From Mastigias papua (taxonomy: Eukaryota > Cnidaria > Scyphozoa > Rhizostomeae > Mastigiidae): a stretch of 64,000 nucleotides of DNA. Within the stretch, counting starts at the first letter, position 1; every line of letters begins with the position of its first letter. Under the pieces are notes generated by a model. That model made no database searches. It was not told the DNA's origin and was given only the letters and a program-made list of their open reading frames with translations. The position numbers were made by a program, and so were the translations under genes. Shown here piece after piece: positions 1 through 19,872 of the stretch. Where the stretch lies: NCBI GenBank assembly GCA_964019165.1, contig OZ025284.1, forward strand, positions 288,501 to 352,500, written 5' to 3'.

Positions 1-1
1 T

Positions 2-88
2 GAAATGATAAGAGAGCAAAATATTTGTAAGAGAGAACTGAAAGAGATCATACTGGAGGATGAGAAGCACAATAAATGGACCTACTGA
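2..88 (+). CDS. 3' end of an unidentified coding exon (5' partial)
   Basis: The window opens inside an open frame that starts at base 2 and runs for 28 codons to TGA at 86-88. The residues are strongly charged and helix-prone (REQNICKRELKEIILEDE), ending in HNKWTY. The composition looks like the tail of a coiled-coil or helical protein, and the frame stays open to the window edge. It would be the last coding exon of a + strand gene lying to the left. I do not recognise the family. A chance open frame of this length is possible, so confidence is modest. Confidence 0.4.
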   Translation, partial: EMIREQNICKRELKEIILEDEKHNKWTY

Positions 89-8652
<8,564 letters not shown>

Positions 8653-8676
8653 GCTAGTCTGTTCTCATGTCAGTTG

Positions 8677-9070
8677 TTTTATAATAAAGACCACTTTGTA
8701 AGGATCTTAAGTGTAGAAGACCAAAAAATGTACGGAAGTTGTTCAGCTAATGACAAAATCGCTAAGGAACTTTTCAGTTTGGAATGTTGTTTTCGCTGCA
8801 AAAATCGAGAATTAGGAAGCCAGTACCATTCTTTGCACTCAAATTTTCACGAAGTGTTTGTAATCCATGTAGCAACTGTTTTTAGCAACAATTCATCAAA
8901 AAATTCAGGGTATAACTGTTTCCTGCTTCTGTACTGTTGTGAGAGCGTGAAATATGCAGTTATATATCTAGGCAACTCTGAAGTAGCTTTTATTACTACG
9001 ATGTGTTGGAACAAGGTCCAGAGGTGAGAAACATCATAGACTAGGCCTTCAGTTATGTTTCTTATAAAAG
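8677..9070. mobile_element. MITE-like element, copy A (same family as 10462-10878)
   Basis: About 394 bp flanked by inverted ends (TTTTATAATAAAGACC at the left; TTTCTTATAAAAG at the right, reverse complement CTTTTATAAGAAA). It shares ordered, diverged blocks with 10462-10878: left end with ACCACTTTRTAAGG, then AAGGAACTTT, GAATTAGGAAGCC, and ACTAGGCCT near the right end. No coding capacity is seen, so it is a non-autonomous element. The superfamily is not identified and no convincing target duplication was found. It starts 25 bp after the channel's stop codon. Confidence 0.65.
8683..8688 (+). promoter_or_regulatory. Candidate poly(A) signal AATAAA of the ASIC-like gene
   Basis: AATAAA lies about 30 bp after the stop codon at 8652 and is the nearest such hexamer. 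It falls in the left inverted end of the MITE copy starting near 8677, so the repeat may supply the gene's 3' processing signal. Assignment is by position only. Confidence 0.5.
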
Positions 9071-10461
9071 CAGTGCACAAGAATAGTTCGTAATGTAACG
9101 TACACAATAATATGTTGTCAATATTACGTCCTGTATCAGCAGGAGCACCTGATGAGCACAGATACGTATGTAAGGGATTAAACAATGTCACGCTACACTT
9201 GCTGGAGCGTATTGGTGAATTGATGGGAGGAGAATATCGTGTTCACATGAACTCTTTCACTGATAAATCGTTTACGACTAGCTATCTGTCCCTTTGGAAT
9301 AGGTAGACATGATAGAAGTGCAGTTGGTGAAGAAGCAAGACAAGCAACTGTCATAGTAATGATATTACGGAGATGAACAGTAAACAATGATTCCAGTATG
9401 AACAGTCTTCGAATTTTGCTTCGCATTTAAAATCGACTGTAAGGACAGAAACTTTCAACTATCTGCTTTGTGAACATTATCAAAAGCAATTTGGTAACTT
9501 GCAAAAATATAATCATGAGAATCAAAGACAAGTATTTTCTTAATGAATTGATAATTTTGATGCTTTATTAATATTTAGATAATCATACATTCGTTACACA
9601 CTGATTATGGTAGACTTAGTATATGGTTACTTTATGCAGGTTTTTGAAATCCTTTTAGAAGCATGATTAGCACTTCACTTGTGATTACATGTTGATGTAA
9701 ATTAGATTAAGAAACCTACTCCTCACTTCATATTTGTAATGGCTCCGATCAAAAGACGAGAGTAAAACAACCTGAAGACTTATTATATTGGCAAACCAGT
9801 ACCATACGGTATGCCCTATTTGAGTATACAACGTGGCTGCCGTTTGTTATTTTTTGCTATTACCTTAGGCCCCAAAATCCTTACGCAACCATGGACACTT
9901 TTGGGGGCCATGATATCTCAGTGGTTGGAATACTTTTCAAGCCCCTGACATCCCTCTTTTCAAAGAAGATGATTTCAAGTATCAGATGTTGTTTCCACTT
10001 GTAAGATGGTGTCAGTAGTGTTCCAATATGGGATATATTTTGCTTGACCTAAACACTGGGACGGGGCCACGAGCTTGTTCATACTTGGGAGGGGCCTGAT
10101 AACTCTGCTTAATGGCGTAGCATGGTCCACCATTGTTGGCTTTGACACCGAAGACAATTTTTGAATTTTTCATCACTACCATTGTATCTATTCAGAGCCC
10201 TTATTGATAACAATAGTTGTAGTGTTGACAAGGTTTTACCCTTTATAAGTATTACTTATTATTATTATGATTGGTGTCTTAAATGGGTTTACCATTTGTC
10301 CTCCACCATATTAAAATCTGCATTCTTTCGGTTTGTCTTGCTATGAATCTATATTAATTTTGCAATCTAAATCACCAGGACAATATGATAGTTTTTACTG
10401 TTAGTTTATTTACGTGAAAAACTGGTGGTTTGTAGGAAATGGGAGATAATGCGCAACACGC
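9071..10461. other. Intergenic spacer between the ASIC-like gene and CHMP7
   Basis: Nothing coding is supported. The short frames at 9112-9306 (+), 9193-9426 (-) and 9975-10157 (-) lack domains and splice signals. The stretch 9840-10160 is less AT-rich than its surroundings and may be a decayed repeat, but no second copy was found in the window. Confidence 0.5.
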
Positions 10462-10878
10462 TTTTTTATAAGGAACCACTTTATAAGGAAATTACATGTA
10501 GAATGCCAAACTATATTTAAAGAACTTAAACTACTAAAGTAAAACTCCTTAAGGAACTTTCAATTTTAAACATTTTTATAACAACAGACAATCAAGAATT
10601 AGGAAGCCGGTTCCATTCATTTGCAACAAAATCAGCACAGATTGTTTGATATTCTTGTGTCAAGTGTTTCATGCTTCATTATCCGTAAGTTATAGCCAAG
10701 ATTAAGGGCAAAATTCATAATTTCAATGTTTTACTTGTGTCTGTACCACTTGTATGGCAGTAAATGTGGGGTGAAAATGAGGAACTGTTAAGGAACTTCT
10801 AGTACTACATCTTATAACTGGAGGTCCGAAAATAGGGAACTTTTGGAACTAGGCCTCGAGCTAGGTTCCTTATAAAAA
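10462..10878. mobile_element. MITE-like element, copy B
   Basis: About 417 bp with inverted ends: TTTTTTATAAGGAACC at the left and GGTTCCTTATAAAAA at the right. It shares ordered blocks with copy A at 8677-9070, including GAATTAGGAAGCCGGTTCC at about 10597. It ends about 185 bp upstream of the CHMP7 start codon, so it probably lies in the promoter or 5' UTR region of that gene. Confidence 0.7.
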
Positions 10879-11062
10879 TATCGTTGAATCGACTTTTGAC
10901 TTGTAGGCAATGGGAACTTTTGGAAAATGAGATGTGCGGAAAAGTTGTGAAACAAGTTTCCCTGTTCTTCTTCAAAACAACAGCGACAACAAACACTATT
11001 AACAACAGTAGCAGCAACAACAACCTTGCGCAGCAAAACTCTCATCAACTAGTTCAACAAAT

Positions 11063-14000
11063 ATGGCGAACGCTACAAGCGTTGGAGAGGAGGGGTTCTC
11101 TCTTCGTGACTTTCATGATGGAGATAGAATGAACTTTATGTACTCTGCTTTTCCAAAGGATAGAAATATAAATCCACGTCATTGGGATAGTAAAATGAAT
11201 TACTGGATAGACGAAATCAAGCGATGTTGCTTATTTTATCGTGATGTCTGCATAAGCTGCGAAACGTTGAGAGAAAGATTCTCAATGGTAGATGGTAGAA
11301 CCCCGAATGGTAGGCATTACCTTCATAAATATTAACGTTTATTGTTATGCAATTTAAGTACATATGAAGGATACCGAGTTAAAGCAAGATTGAATTAAGT
11401 TCTATTACCCATATTTTTATTAGTACATTAAATTATCCTTTGCTGCAGGGAGAATGTAAGGTACTATTAAGCATATCTTCAACATCTTCTTAATGAAATA
11501 ATTTAATGTAGTTTAGAAATCTTAACCCGACATTGAATAGCATTTCTTTAGTCTGTGAAGGATGCTACCAAACAATATTAGAACTAAAGTTTTCACTTTA
11601 TTTAACGCATTGCAATTTAGATCCGTTGTGTGCACTGAAAACTCACTTATAGATATATGCTTATCTTAAAAGGAGATATTGGGTATTTACTAAATCTGTC
11701 ACAATATGAGATTTCATATATTGATTATCATCAGAAGGTCTGGAGGATTATTATCACTTTGTCACCCAGGCAAGCTATACTGAGGAACATGGCAGTTGCA
11801 TGCATGAGATTATTGCATTGCTTTTGAGAATCATCTTTACACAGAGAGTTAGGCTTCCCTGCATGCTTGTTGCTGTGCTATATGGATTTATACCTGCCAA
11901 CTATCTTTTGCACGAGCAAGATCTCTTCAAGAACTGCCATACTCTTCATTGTAGCAAGCCAACTGCATGTTTATTTGCAATTTGTCTAATATCCTTAAGC
12001 ATTATTTTCAATTCATTTTTCATAATACACATTGATCTTAACTTTTACAAGCAAATAAATAATATCTTAATTGGATCTTCATGAAAATGAATTTTCGTGA
12101 ACTAAATGTATTTTTTATTTGCTAGAAATAGTCATCATTATTATTATTATCTAAGACTCCATTTACATGGCATCAGATTCATTTGAATCCAATATTTTCT
12201 CATACCATATTGACCTTCCATTTACTCAAATATGATTTTGAATAAAATATGATTTCAATATGCTTATGAATATGGTATTAAATGCATATGGTATCATGCA
12301 ATTACCTCTGATATGATTTCACACTGGATCAATTAGGAGCCCATCAGAGATAATAGAAAGAGCAGGTTCAGTATCAATATAGTATTAGACTATAGTGCAT
12401 TGGGTGTTCATGCGATGCCCTATTCATTTCATACCATATTCATAAGCAAATTGAAATCATACCATTTTCATCATTGTTCCCATGTAGGTAGAAGGCCAAT
12501 ATGGTATGAAAACATATTGGATCCAAATGAATATGGTACCATTTAAGTGGGGTCTTTATGGTATGCTGTACCTGGAAAAGCTAATAGGTTGAACTTTCTT
12601 TGTGATATTACCCATGGTGGGTATTGACCCACATTTACAATTTATGAGTCACTATGCTGCAATCACAGAACTTTGTCCTACATCTCATCTCCTTCCTACA
12701 CACTGCAACTTTCTTCTTATAACTTTACCACTTAGGACATTTATCAGTTTTCATTGCTTTTTAGGACTGGCCATTGTTATCTCCCAAATGGAAAGGCAAG
12801 GATTGTTAACAAATAAGGAAAACTTGCTGAGATCCATTGGAGATAGTTGGCTTGGTTGGACTTATTCATTAGCAAAAGGATCTGCAAATTGGCTTTGGTC
12901 AACTGTTTCCAGAAACAATGTAAAATCAGAACATGAAGAATATGTTGTTGTTACTTCACTCAATGTATTTATCATCTTTTTTCACTTTCAATTTTTCTGG
13001 TTGGAAATTGTTTGTTTGCCCAAGGTCTATTTCCCTTTTCCTTTATGATCTTCTTTCAATGGAAGCAACATTTTTAACAAGCAGCTAATTCTGCCCAGAT
13101 GATATAGTTAGATTTGTATTCAGGAGCACCAGAAACATCTTAATGGTGAGGAAGGAGCACAGAATGCACAGAATGATGACATCATGGCAAAAGCAACACT
13201 TTCCTGTTGGAATTTTTTTTAGAAAAAGTAATTTTATCATTCTCTTGATTTGTGAGATATTTCCCATGGTTTAGATGTGTTTGTGTTTTGTGTTGCTCAC
13301 AACTAGTACCTAGAAATGACTTACAATGTGGGATCATCTTTTAGATGCCTTTGTCTGGTCTTTGTGAAGTTTTTTCTTCTACTTTGCAACTCATAGGCTA
13401 TATTATTATATTTGTATTATTACTTTTTATGTGATATGATCTCTACATTAATCATCTTACTTTTGTAGGTGCTTGGAATGGAACTTTTAAATAAACATTT
13501 TAAACTTGTAAAATGTGATAAAACAGACCATGTTGTACCATGGAAAGTGGTGAAGAGTTATTACATTACAAGTAAACCTGATTTAGAAGATGAAGAATTA
13601 ATGCTGATCTTAGCTCATTTGAAGTCTAAAAAGCATGTGGAACTTGCAACAAATAGCCAAGGTGAAAAGGTACTTTCAACTACTTGCTCTATATATATCT
13701 TTAAAGCCTTGGCCAAATTGTTCAACATAGTTCAGTAAACAAAGTTCAATGAAATGTTAAGTGTATAGTTGAGTTATTTGGCCACCATGTTCAGTGTAGA
13801 TGTTTGTTTTGTACAGCTGATACAAGTGCTTTGTATTTTGCAGATGAGAATATGTGTCATTCCAAAGGACAAGAAGGTGCAAAATGGCACCACAAATTAT
13901 TAGTCTTTGCTTCAAATAGGTTACAGGTATTGATAAATTTATAAACTAAATCAGCATGGCAAGTGATATTTTTGTAAAAGATTTTCTTTAGAAATATTTT

Positions 14001-16063
14001 ATGATCTAAAAGTGTTTTTGTCCTTTTTCATAGTTAATCAAATTTGCATATAGTGTGGACACTCCTGTTGAAAAAGTAACTAACAATGATTGGGATATAT
14101 TGAGGTATTAAATATTATGCTAGCTCTTCATTATCACGTATTAAATTGTAATGTTTTAATGTCTAATATTATTTTACCTGCAATTTCTCATCATCTTTTG
14201 TAACATTTTTGACATGATTAATTATACTTTTAGTGCCTCTTTCCTTTAGATGTGAAAACCCTAAGTTGACAGTTTTTGCATGACTACCAATCTTGAATTC
14301 TTAACTTAGTGATAGCTGTACTCCAGTTCACACATTCTTGAAAATTGTATTTTTCATTGGTTTGCAATTGGGATGGCTTGTGTAACCCCATCTGTAACTA
14401 TTATCATTAGAGTTCTTTTCCACTCACCCAATTTATTCCAACACCCCCACTTATTCAGTTTTTAGAAATTTCTAAACACCCCTACTTTTCCAGCCCCCCC
14501 TGTCTATTTGGAACTTAAGTGTGTTCTATTAAATGCTTGATTTTGGACTCTCCTACATTTATGTTTTCTCATTTGCAACTGAATTCATTTTCTGCTATTG
14601 TTATAGGCTGAAAAGAGGCATTGCAAAATTAAAAATTCAGATTGTTGATGAAGAAAAAGAAATCTTAAAGTATGAGCAGGTTTCTTTTGGTGAAGAAAAT
14701 CCTATTTCTCTCTGTTAAGATGTGCAACATGTGCACCTTGGTGATGCAAGTTGTGCATTTCATCATGCACCATTTTCTTTAAAATTAGTTAGACCACATG
14801 CCTTTGCAATAAATTGTGGACATAAATCATACACCTTGATGTGGGATTTGCCCCATGTCATGCATCACGTTGCTATTAAAATTGCTTGCAGAGAGAAAGG
14901 TGAGGAAGGCGAGAATAAGGCCTGAATGGAATATAAACTAAATTCAACTTTCATTTATATAAACGTCTGGGCTAAACTAGTGAATCTATTAGAAAACGAG
15001 TTCAGCATGAAAATAGGCATTCTGATTGAAGTGAAGTTGGTATCAAAGAATTATCAATGCTGCTACCAAAGCTGCCAGACGGTGTGAAAATTCTTTTGAT
15101 GTTGTGTTTCCGTGTAAGTGAGAACACCCAAATCACTCATTCATCTTCATTTGAATGTGCTATAGACTACAGAAGTGACCTCTCCTCCATGGTCATTGAT
15201 GTTGTATTGAATTTTTGCAAAACTGTCAATTTCGATATACTGTCTGTCATCCTGCTGAGAAACACTATGGTGATTTCCATAGCATAACTTAGTGTTCTGG
15301 TCATGAAATTAAGTAGATAGCAGTCCTTAGTCTTAAATTGTCGGTGTTATGGTGAGGTTTTTTTGAAACAAATGCGTGACATTTAAATTCGAACATTTAA
15401 TATCTTTAATTTGCTCTTGCTGTTGCTGTTTATCTTGTTACATTTATGGATTTTTGAAATTTGCGTTTTGTAAGAATAATCTTTATTCATGCACCATACT
15501 CATATATTAAATAATGTTTTTGATTGTGTTTATGATGCATTTCTTCTCACCAGAGTAATAGTCTCTTTGTTTCATTTGGGAACAGGAATTACGAAATCAT
15601 ATAATGTATTATTTGTTCAATTGCTTGTGAAATGAAAAGCTTACTTCTTTTTTCTAGGCTTCGATCTGAAGCAATGTCTTGTTTCAAGCGAACAGAGAGG
15701 ATGCAGGTACCTTTTAATCATAAATAAAGTAAATTAAAATGCAATTTGTTAAAATTATCTCATTTATGTAGTTGAATTTCACATCTGTTGGCAATTTTAG
15801 ATTTCTTAGAAATCTCCAATTCTTTCCTGACGTAATGTTTCTTTTCATTCTTGAAATTATGTCATAGGCGAAGAGATTGATGTTTCAAGTGAAAAAGCTG
15901 GAAAAGTCTTTGAATTTAAAACAAGATTCTCTACTTACATTGACAGATAATCTTACAACCATTCAAAATGCAGACTCAAATAAGATGGTACACTGTTCTA
16001 TTTGCTTTATTGAAAGATGTATAAAGATATGTATAAAGCTAAATAAATATGTGCATGTATATA

Positions 16064-16161
<98 letters not shown>

Positions 16162-16172
16162 TTATTTATATT

Positions 16173-16203
<31 letters not shown>

Positions 16204-18803
16204 ATATTTATATTTATATTTATATATATACTTACATATAAGGCGAAAAAATACGACAATAGTATTTAGTTTGCAGGACATGTTTCGGATTGTTCCAATC
16301 CAACATCAGTTGCTAAATACAATAAAAAACCGCTAGGTACATAAATAAACGTTAAATCATGTTCTTTTCAATTCCGTGTGTTATTCATCGTAGTCATACT
16401 TCATTCATCATCATAGTCCCTTAACCATCAGGTCATGGGGGCATAACTGCGCTTCGTTCCACAACCCGTGTCCATGCCTCTCTGTCTCTCGAGCTGTTGT
16501 TATCATTATACTGCATTGTGTAAGGTTTTTCATTCTCATTCCGTAATTACGTATCCAAAATTCAAGATTTTTAGAGCTCTGAAGCTATAAATCTTCGGTA
16601 GAAAGATTTATTTAAAATTCCTAAATGAAGGATTATTTACTAATCATTGTCGACTTTTTGTGTTAAATTATCAAATTTTGAAAACATATTGCATTATAGT
16701 CTTAATGGAAATTTCATCTCAAATTTGATTGTTTCAGATTCTTGATGCGATTTCTAGCAGCTCAGCTGCCTTAAATGCTTCTTTGCATGATAACGAATTA
16801 TCACCAGAATTGGCGTCTGAAGTTATTGAAAAAAGTATTGAGGTAATTCTGTTTGATTTCTTGGAGAATTGAGTGCTATAGCAGAGGATGTTGAATTGTT
16901 GATTGGATGTTTGGAATTTATGTGAATGGTTTTATAGAAAATATATGGAGAGACGTTAAGGAAAGAGGGTACCGAGGCCGGGCTTGTTGATTTTGTTCTG
17001 GTTAGCAATGGGAGGTTGTAGGAAACAGGAAAAGATGAAGAGAATAAAGCATGTCATGAATCCGAAAATGGAATGGTGATGTATTGGAAAAATAGTTACC
17101 ATGGTGATGTTGTAATAAGTATCACGTGATATTGTTTTATGGCTACGTTGTGTTTATTTTTAGATTGCATTTTAGAGAAGAGGAGTGAAGTTGTTTTTGA
17201 GATTTGGGTTTTGATAGAATATTTTTATTCTTGTTTGGATTCTATGGTGTGCAGTGTATACAATAGAAACTGCTACTGTTTTTGACTTCTACTGAGATCG
17301 GAAAACACACATAACTAAAACAGAACAGTGACTTGGAAAAAATGAGCATGTACCATGTATCTTGTGTATCGGACACATCTGTGGAACAGAAGGTCATATT
17401 CATGGCCTCCTGGAACCCATTTTCATGGAAAGTTCTGTAAAAGGTCGGTAGATTATAAACATAATCCTGACGAGCAAGAAGAGAGATGTTTTGTAATGTT
17501 TGAGTTTTTGATGACTCGTATGGCTTTCCACTGGATTCTTTCGTGTGGACATGGAGGAGACTATTTCATGAACCAGATAGGCAAAATATCCAAATCAGTT
17601 CCATTCATGTAAAGTCGTAGTGGCGCTTACTAGATGGCACAACTTCTATGGTTTTATTACAACTGGGCCTAGCCAGAAGATGGCCTTTAACTAACTTACC
17701 TGTCAGTACCGTATAATTAGTAAGCAATGAGGCCGATATATTTGAATGAGATTCATTTGTCTTCTTAAGACTTGGTCGCAATTTGACTGAAGAGTCCTAC
17801 TGTACGAACTTTTTTCAATTTTACTAATAATTTATGATGCTTTTTGAAATAGACTGCCAACGTATTCAATATTCTGAGCTTTTCAAATTTTCTATAATCT
17901 CCATTTTTACAATTTTTTGTCTCAGGCTGTAGCATCTATGATTTTGTGCGTTTTAACAAATACAACAGTAACGGAACCCGACCAATAAATCATTCGTTCT
18001 TTAAATTTCAAGTCGGCCTATCAGACTCATGGAAGTAATGTTGATGTCATTCTAGAAATTATTGCCTTAGCAAAAGTGAATGGCACGATTGACGAATGCC
18101 CATGCACACAAGACTTTGTATTACAAGAAGCAAGAAAATTCTAACAGCCAAAAGTGATTTCATGAAATATATTGCATTTCATTTAAACTCAGAGTTTCAA
18201 GCATGTTAACTATTCTCGGAACAAATTTACGACGCTTTTTGTTGAATTTTCTCAATTTGCAGTGAGTTCCGCAGATTGCTACCTTTTATAGAACTTTTTG
18301 TGAGCCTCTATTTCTTTTTAGGCTGTTGAAACTGCAAAAGAGATCGAAAGTAACATCTCACAAGGTATTCTTGCACACTATATCAGTTATTTCAGAGAGT
18401 TTTTAGTAACTCCAAGTTTTAGAAACAGCTGTGGTTATCCATTTCATCAGAGCAGCCATACAAAATAGTGATTTCAATTAAGAGATTATTTTTCAGGGAT
18501 AATTCAACTGGAAGACGATTCTGATGTACGAGAACTGGAGCAGGAGCTTTGTAAACTTCTTTGCGAAGATGGTAAGGCAAATTCTCAATGTTTATCATTT
18601 CAATCAAACTCTTCTAAAGAAAAGTGTTTTAGATGCTATTTTTGTAGATATTCAAGCTCTTTCTTTGATTGTTTTGTTAAGATGTTAACGGAAAAGAGAA
18701 GCCAGAAGAGGGCGTTACTTTGCCACAAATCCCAGAGTCTTCCCCAGAGAAATATACAGAAAAGAAAGACTCAGCAAAGAGGACGAGAGTATTGGCAAAA
18801 TAG
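11063..18803 (+). CDS. CHMP7: Charged multivesicular body protein 7 (ESCRT-III-like)
   Basis: Modelled exons: 11063-11309, 12765-about 12943, 13469-13669, 14034-14104, 14607-14679, 14892-14899 (8-nt microexon, inferred), 15658-15706, 15868-15987, 16738-16842, 18322-18364, 18497-18571, 18682-18803; about 430 aa against 453 in human. CHMP7 joins an ESCRT-II-like N-terminal half of winged-helix domains to a C-terminal Snf7/ESCRT-III half; it binds ER/nuclear membrane and, with LEM2, starts nuclear-envelope sealing. Seen: [12 protein letters not shown] and WDSKMNYW near the N-terminus, the segment [16 protein letters not shown], the linker GEK-LIKFAYS, Snf7 helices from [11 protein letters not shown] through [13 protein letters not shown], and an acidic MIM1-like helix ([13 protein letters not shown]) near residue 375. 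Phase fits everywhere except where noted: the exon 2 donor has no strong consensus and the microexon is needed to restore frame. The start is the first ATG of the conserved frame. Confidence 0.92.
12150..12558. mobile_element. Fold-back MITE in intron 1 of CHMP7
   Basis: About 400 bp forms one long imperfect palindrome. The left arm starts AGACTCCATTTACATGG and the right arm ends CCATTTAAGTGGGGTCT. The arms continue to match inward through ATTCATTTGRATCCAATAT, CATACCATATTG, ATTTCAATATGCTTATGAAT and ATATGGTAT, giving arms of about 150 bp around a short unpaired centre. There is no coding capacity. Exact ends and target duplication are unclear; the flanks are short TA-rich sequences. Confidence 0.8.
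16065..16237. repeat. (TA)n microsatellite with TTTA interruptions, CHMP7 intron
   Basis: Pure TA at about 16077-16155, then TATA blocks broken by TTTA to about 16237. It lies in the intron between exons ending 15987 and starting 16738. Confidence 0.95.
16843..18321. other. Largest late intron of CHMP7, no other feature
   Basis: About 1.48 kb separates the exons ending at 16842 and starting at 18322. Open frames at 16823-17008 (-) and 17355-17612 (+) have no recognisable domain and no flanking splice consensus, and are treated as chance frames. Confidence 0.5.
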
Positions 18804-19872
18804 AGATGGATTGCACCCTACGTTCATCATTCATTGTGTAGATTAGCTTTGATTGAATGACGTCATTTATCTTTATATCAAGTTTTGTGTTGACAATAAT
18901 TATTATGTATTCGTTTGTTTTGTTTATGGGTCTAGTAGTCATCTTCTGCGTGTACTGTCATTCGATCAAACGAAATTAGAAGTTTTTTTATAGATGCTCG
19001 TGTATATGTCTCGTGTAGATTTTCGACCTTTCCAATTTGTTACTATTTCCACAATTATAAACCAGTACTAAAGAGGTATGATAAATGAACAAATCTGGAA
19101 ACTCTTGACACAGTTACTTGCAATGTCTTTCAGAATACCCCTATCTTAGAATCCCCCCCCCCATCTTTGTAAACAGATGGTGTTATGAGAGACATTATCT
19201 TTAATACAACTGGAGAGATTTATAGATGTAGACAGGTGTGTGTGTATATGTCATGACAAATGTTCTCCTTTTTTTGCACTATATACGATGAAGTATGCTG
19301 TACTTCAATACGGAAAATTTGGAATTCACTGGCAAGGATTATTCGAACATACAAAAATGTTGCAAAACTTACGTTCAATGTAAATATACTTCACAGGTAT
19401 TTTATGATTAGATGCCTTTATCTAAATTGGAAGAAAATCCTATATTCCTTTTGATGCAATCGCATTTTTTGCATTTCACGTTGACTATATATGCTCTACT
19501 TTCACGTTCTTTCCCGCTTTCGTGTGAAATAATTTGAAATCTTACTAGAACCAAAAATTTACTTTATCGTTTCCTCATTTGTAGAAAGAGTGAAATAGGG
19601 ACTTCAAGCATCGTTCCTCTATTGGTGAACGTTTGGTTGTGGATGGAAATTTAAGCAGAAATTTTGGAAGCCATGTGAAAATGTCTAGAAGACTGCGACT
19701 GTGAAACTGAGTGAGAATGGCTTTGATGTCATCATAGTTGTCAGTTTGAAGACGAGGTTTATGAATACTGTGGTCTGTGACATCATCAGTTTTGGCCTAG
19801 ACGTCTGTTTGTGTATATTATCTACTAGAACGTTCGACAAAAAGACAGGACTGCCAATGGACGGGTGACAAA
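18804..19872. other. CHMP7-PERK spacer, presumed 3' UTR and PERK promoter
   Basis: The spacer is 1.07 kb long, between two genes in the same orientation. Several short frames (18715-18942 -, 19260-19454 +, 19685-19909 -) look like chance. A C-run lies at about 19154. No CAAT or TATA element could be assigned with any confidence. Confidence 0.5.

Noticed and set aside
9975..10157. Minus-strand frame with a possible retroelement look
   Set aside because: Too short, with no polymerase or gag motif and no second copy in the window.
14722..14925. Open frame containing [11 protein letters not shown], tempting as the missing CHMP7 helix
   Set aside because: It reaches the donor at 14900 in phase 1, which does not join the next exon in frame, and it lacks a clean acceptor.
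16395..16545. Slightly GC-richer stretch with TCATCATCATAG, considered as a SINE
   Set aside because: No Pol III boxes could be read and no match to the 41030-41290 candidate was found.
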